Shown: in pieces, positions 61,329-64,000 of the stretch
Layout of the letters: every line of letters begins with the position of its first letter
How positions within the stretch are numbered: the first letter of the stretch is position 1
Origin: IDS-8 sp040902105
GTDB lineage: Bacteria; Pseudomonadota; Gammaproteobacteria; Steroidobacterales; Woeseiaceae
Direction: 5' to 3'
Assembly: GCA_040902105.1 (NCBI GenBank)
Contig: JBBDXW010000066.1
Span: 1 to 64,000 of the forward strand
DNA length: 64,000 nt
Program-made: the position numbers and the translations under genes
The notes under the pieces: generated by a model
Database searches by the model: none
Seen by the model: only the letters and a program-made list of their open reading frames with translations
Told to the model about the DNA's origin: nothing

Positions 61329-62540
61329 TCAGTCGTCAACACCGGTCAGCACACAGAACGATGTCGGCCGCGTTACCAGGAAATCGACTCTGGCATAGCC
61401 GATGAATTCCAGCAGCAGGTTCGACGCGTAGGTCGTCGCTTTCAGCACCTCGATAGATGCTTCGCGCCGGACGCCCATCAGCAGGTCGCGGAAGTCTCCA
61501 AGAAAAATGGCGGAATCATCCAGCGGTGAATCACTGCCGAGTGCATTGCTAACGCCGGTGGTCACGAGGAAGCGCATGTTCTCCAAGGCTCGCGGCCTTG
61601 GCAACTGCGTTAAATCGCTGGAGATGCCCGTCACTAACCCTTCGTAGGTCGCCCAGGTGCGCGGGCTCATGATGGCGTTCGCCGTCGCTACCTCTAACGG
61701 CATGTTTTCTTCCAGCAACTTCCGCACACCGGACAGAAGTTCGGCGAAATTTGTTGGCGTGCCGACGCCTGTTTCCGTCAAGATGTTCGACGTGCCGAAA
61801 ATTCCCTGCGGCTCTGGCGGTGTGCCGGATCCATGCAGGCCAACGCGGTCGATTTCCTGACCCATTGCTTTTGTCATGACACGCGCGAGCTGCTCGCCGA
61901 AGTCCGGGCTATCCTGCACAAGTTCGACAGAGCCCTGGCAACGGACAACAATCGTTTCGGCGCTCAAGGTGCGAGCGGCGAAGGTGGGATTGTCGGCAGA
62001 GATCGAACCGGCTTCCGAGTGCCAGGTGGCCAGCGGATCAACGGTGACGGCGCTATGAACCTGAGTTTTTCCGGCCATGGTTACCGTTCTCATGCCGGCG
62101 GTGTTGAGAACGCTCTGCGCACGAATCAGGTCGATCCACTGGCTGATGTACTGCGCCGGAATCAAAACGCCGGTCGACGTTGTGACCATTTGTTTTGATT
62201 CGCGAACGTACTTCAACGCCTCGGCATCGCCGCATCGGTCACCAGCGACGGTTGCGCCCAGCCAGCGGCCCAAGCTGATTTCTGGTTTCTTTTCGGCCTG
62301 AAGCTCTGACACATCCGCCATTTTGACGTGTGACGGCAGCTCGAAAACCGGGCCGTTACTCGTCTCGAACTTCTTGTATTCCGTCGCTTGCCGGTTGCCG
62401 GACAGCTTGGGCCGGTCGTGCAGGGCTTCGATGCCCTCAACTCGCGTCAACAGGTCCTCGATTGCCTCTTTGTGACTGGTAATTACTTGTCCAGTCGCAT
62501 TAGTGAGCTTCTCAAGCTCCGCTAAAACTAGTTCGTTCAT
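61329..62540 (-). CDS. HK97-like phage major capsid protein
   Basis: 403-residue shell protein. N-terminal ~100 residues form the helical delta domain (LTNATGQVITSHKEAIEDLL), followed by the HK97-fold core: VTTSTGVLIPAQYISQWIDLI, DPLATWHSEAGSISADNPTF, TVRLCQGSVELVQDSPDF-like VELVQDSPDFGEQLARVM, and GSGTPPEPQGIF. FLGDFRDLLMGVRREASIEVL near the C-terminus is also typical of the family. It starts inside the stop of the preceding small gene (ATGA). In phages this gene is normally preceded by portal and protease genes; here it is preceded by three small ORFs. Confidence 0.92.
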   Translation of the reverse strand: MNELVLAELEKLTNATGQVITSHKEAIEDLLTRVEGIEALHDRPKLSGNRQATEYKKFETSNGPVFELPSHVKMADVSELQAEKKPEISLGRWLGATVAGDRCGDAEALKYVRESKQMVTTSTGVLIPAQYISQWIDLIRAQSVLNTAGMRTVTMAGKTQVHSAVTVDPLATWHSEAGSISADNPTFAARTLSAETIVVRCQGSVELVQDSPDFGEQLARVMTKAMGQEIDRVGLHGSGTPPEPQGIFGTSNILTETGVGTPTNFAELLSGVRKLLEENMPLEVATANAIMSPRTWATYEGLVTGISSDLTQLPRPRALENMRFLVTTGVSNALGSDSPLDDSAIFLGDFRDLLMGVRREASIEVLKATTYASNLLLEFIGYARVDFLVTRPTSFCVLTGVDD

Positions 62541-62791
62541 GATTTTGTTCCGTGCGCAGTCATACGTTGCGAGGCTTGACGCCTCGAAAAAGATTGACTC
62601 AACGGAACGTCAACATCACGTTGACTCTCGGTGAGGGCACGTCCGACGGGGACCAACATCACGCTGGCGCCTTCCGGCCGTTCGAGTCCGTCATGTTCCC
62701 GGTGTCGACCGATAGACCAACATCGCGCTGGCCCGGTGACAGCAGACAGGAACGTCGCTGCTCGTGTATTCATGATACCGCGAAAGTGCAT
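62537..62791 (-). CDS. Small ORF preceding the capsid gene, internally repetitive
   Basis: 84-residue reading, MHFRGIMNTRAATFLSAVTG at the start. It overlaps its neighbours by one and four bases (TGATG and ATGA), which supports translation, but composition is Arg-rich. The DNA contains three imperfect copies of a CAGCGTGATGTTGGTC motif at about 62613, 62656 and 62718. No domain is recognised. It may be a degenerate remnant of a head-maturation gene. Confidence 0.4.
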   Translation of the reverse strand: MHFRGIMNTRAATFLSAVTGPARCWSIGRHREHDGLERPEGASVMLVPVGRALTESQRDVDVPLSQSFSRRQASQRMTAHGTKS

Positions 62792-63033
62792 CAATGTCGC
62801 GACTCCTCCGGGTTGATTTGCTCGAACGCATCGGCAGCCTGGCGCAGTCGAGCGGCGGCAATTTTTGCGCCGTAGCATTCGCGGAGAATTTCAGCCGCGG
62901 CAGAGTGCATGGCATCTGCCAGCGCCGGCATTGGCACGAACCGCCGGAAGGCGTTTACGGTTTCGGTCATGACGTGGACGAATCCATGCAAGCCCGCGCG
63001 CTCGGCGTCGCTCGGTTCGGTTGGCTCAGTCAT
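62791..63033 (-). CDS. Hypothetical phage protein
   Basis: 80-residue helical protein, MTEPTEPSDAERAGLHGFVH to EESRH. Overlaps the upstream gene by 8 bases. Ala/Glu-rich; no recognised domain. Its position in the tight minus-strand cassette supports it as a structural or packaging accessory gene. Confidence 0.55.
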   Translation of the reverse strand: MTEPTEPSDAERAGLHGFVHVMTETVNAFRRFVPMPALADAMHSAAAEILRECYGAKIAAARLRQAADAFEQINPEESRH

Positions 63034-63277
63034 TTTTTGCCCTCAGATAATCAGCGTGTAGGTTCTGCAACAGTTCCCAAGCCTCCGCCCATGATTGCCG
63101 CTGATGCTGAGGCGCGTTCCCCGGGTCGCCCTGCTCAGCCCAGACTTCGGACAAAGGAGGCCACCACAGTTTCGCTCCAAGCTCGGAATCGCCGGTGTAG
63201 CAAGGAAATCGCTCATACCAGTCCCGCGCATTGCGGTCCGCTTCGAACATCTCCACGAGTTTGTCAGTCGTTGTCAT
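63026..63277 (-). CDS. Hypothetical phage protein
   Basis: 83-residue protein, acidic and Trp-rich (RDWYERFPCYTGDSELGAKL, then WWPPLSEVWAEQG). Overlaps the small-terminase-like gene by 14 bases. I do not recognise the family. Confidence 0.55.
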   Translation of the reverse strand: MTTTDKLVEMFEADRNARDWYERFPCYTGDSELGAKLWWPPLSEVWAEQGDPGNAPQHQRQSWAEAWELLQNLHADYLRAKND

Positions 63278-63689
63278 GGCGCCGTTTCTCCAATGCCGCT
63301 TTGAAGTCGATATTCGGCGCCGGCCTGGCTGCGTCTCTCGTCTTTGCGGTGTCTGTCCGTGTTCTGGCAGAGACGTTCAAACGCAACTTGCTCGCCAGCA
63401 TGGCGACGGTCTTTACGTGCATCACGCGGATTGAATGCTCGTGCATTCCTCCCGACTCGGCAGCAGAGTTTGCCGCCGGCAGCAGCGTCTCCGACGTAAA
63501 GCAAAACTCACGTAGCAGCACCAGGTCGCCGGCAGTGAAGTGATCGCTCGGGTAGGTCTCCACAATGGCTCGCCACAAGCTCGCCGCGGCTTCGTCCAAC
63601 GATGCCGGCGGAGACAGTCTCGGACCGGAACCCTTGAGCGGCGGCACGATGGCAAGGCTCGCCGCGCTTTTTCTACCTCGTTTCTTCAT
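63264..63689 (-). CDS. Small terminase subunit-like protein (P27 family)
   Basis: 141-residue protein with the P27-type terS layout: basic start (MKKRGRKSA), Pro-rich linker, then PASLDEAAASLWRAIVETYP, FTAGDLVLLREFC, and the LRLNVSARTRTD tail. Small terminases recognise phage DNA for packaging. It is the first visible gene of the minus-strand capsid cassette, with no large terminase next to it in the window. AAGGGGTTACGAAATG gives a good start. Confidence 0.7.
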   Translation of the reverse strand: MKKRGRKSAASLAIVPPLKGSGPRLSPPASLDEAAASLWRAIVETYPSDHFTAGDLVLLREFCFTSETLLPAANSAAESGGMHEHSIRVMHVKTVAMLASKLRLNVSARTRTDTAKTRDAARPAPNIDFKAALEKRRHDND

Positions 63690-64000
63690 TTCGTAACCCC
63701 TTGCGTAAACACATGATTAACAAGCAAATTCTTCCGCAGCGGTTTCCACGTTGCACACTGTACCGTCGCATAGGCCCCTGTATTCATTGAAGTTTCTTCT
63801 CTCGCTTCCAGATGTCGTCACGAATTTTTGATTGACAGCGTAAGAAAATGTCTAGCACGCCGGTTGCCATCATCGTGCCGGCCAACGCGATGCCCTACCC
63901 CGGTCATGTCGGCCGCGTCCACTTGCGCGGTCCGGTCCACGTTGCCATAGCCGCTGCATGCTCTGGGCTGTGCCATGCCTGGATGCGGCTCAGTCCGTCG
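63690..64000. other. Right edge of the element, no supported gene
   Basis: About 310 bases upstream of the small-terminase gene. A partial minus-strand frame is open from the window edge to a stop at 63904 (ends MATWTGPRKWTRPT), and a plus-strand frame begins ATG 63848 and is open to the edge. Neither has enough length to judge. Packaging or promoter sequence for the cassette may lie here. Confidence 0.3.

Noticed and set aside
1..64000. CRISPR array or cas genes
   Set aside because: No regularly spaced repeats of 24-40 bases and no cas-like proteins were seen.

Overview
The window is a high-GC chromosomal segment of a gammaproteobacterium. Evidence for this is a gsp pseudopilin operon, a fabD-fabG-acpP-fabF-mltG-tmk-holB-pilZ cluster in gammaproteobacterial order, a system I ccmABCDEFGHI operon, and cstA-ybdD, htpX, tdk and a TerC/CBS protein. 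GTG, TTG and apparently CTG starts and 4-bp stop/start overlaps are common. I cannot name a genus; rhombosortase next to pseudopilin genes suggests an aquatic or environmental lineage. From about 57.7 kb to the right edge the DNA is an integrated phage-like element.

Layout. 0.1-7.4 kb: a CoA-transferase, then an overlapping AddB-like nuclease and AddA-like helicase-nuclease pair. 7.4-13.1 kb: gspG-H-I-J-K-L-M-N on the minus strand, without gspC/D/E/F. 13.1-20.6 kb, plus strand: rhombosortase, then fabD, fabG, acpP, fabF, mltG, tmk, holB, pilZ. 20.6-29.8 kb: a double cyclic-nucleotide/rhodanese protein, a FadJ-type beta-oxidation enzyme, an endonuclease/exonuclease/phosphatase protein divergent from a TIR-like protein, a GDPD phosphodiesterase, a coiled-coil membrane protein, an MbnP/MbnH metal-binding pair, and a membrane protein. 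29.9-37.5 kb: a lipoprotein, a YfaZ-like outer-membrane protein, a TerC/CBS protein, HtpX, CstA with its small partner, several small hypothetical genes and a small HTH regulator.

37.6-43.6 kb holds a probable lipid-tailoring cluster: FabH-like ketosynthase, fatty-acyl-AMP ligase fused to an ACP, and cytochrome P450 on the minus strand, and an acyltransferase plus DUF3108 protein divergently. 43.7-48.4 kb holds a lipoprotein, an exported methyltransferase-like protein, an FAD oxidoreductase coupled to a PLP decarboxylase, and a small hypothetical. 48.4-55.4 kb is the ccm operon. The 5' part of its ccmH is invaded by a REP doublet and a 178-bp MITE-like element with 38-bp inverted repeats, yet the frame stays open. 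55.7-57.7 kb carries an AAA-FHA fusion protein, a REP copy interrupted by 10 Ns, and thymidine kinase.

The accessory element begins at a 3' remnant of tRNA-Leu(TAA) at 57.68 kb, a typical attachment scar. It carries three small plus-strand genes including a DUF3653-like phage protein, a lower-GC Clp-fold/SppA-like protease, and a minus-strand cassette with a small terminase-like protein, three small ORFs, an HK97-like capsid protein and a small HTH-like protein. No large terminase, portal, protease or integrase lies in the visible 6.3 kb; the element runs off the right edge, so satellite, relic and prophage remain open options. All functions are inferred from visible motifs and family knowledge; no database search was run.
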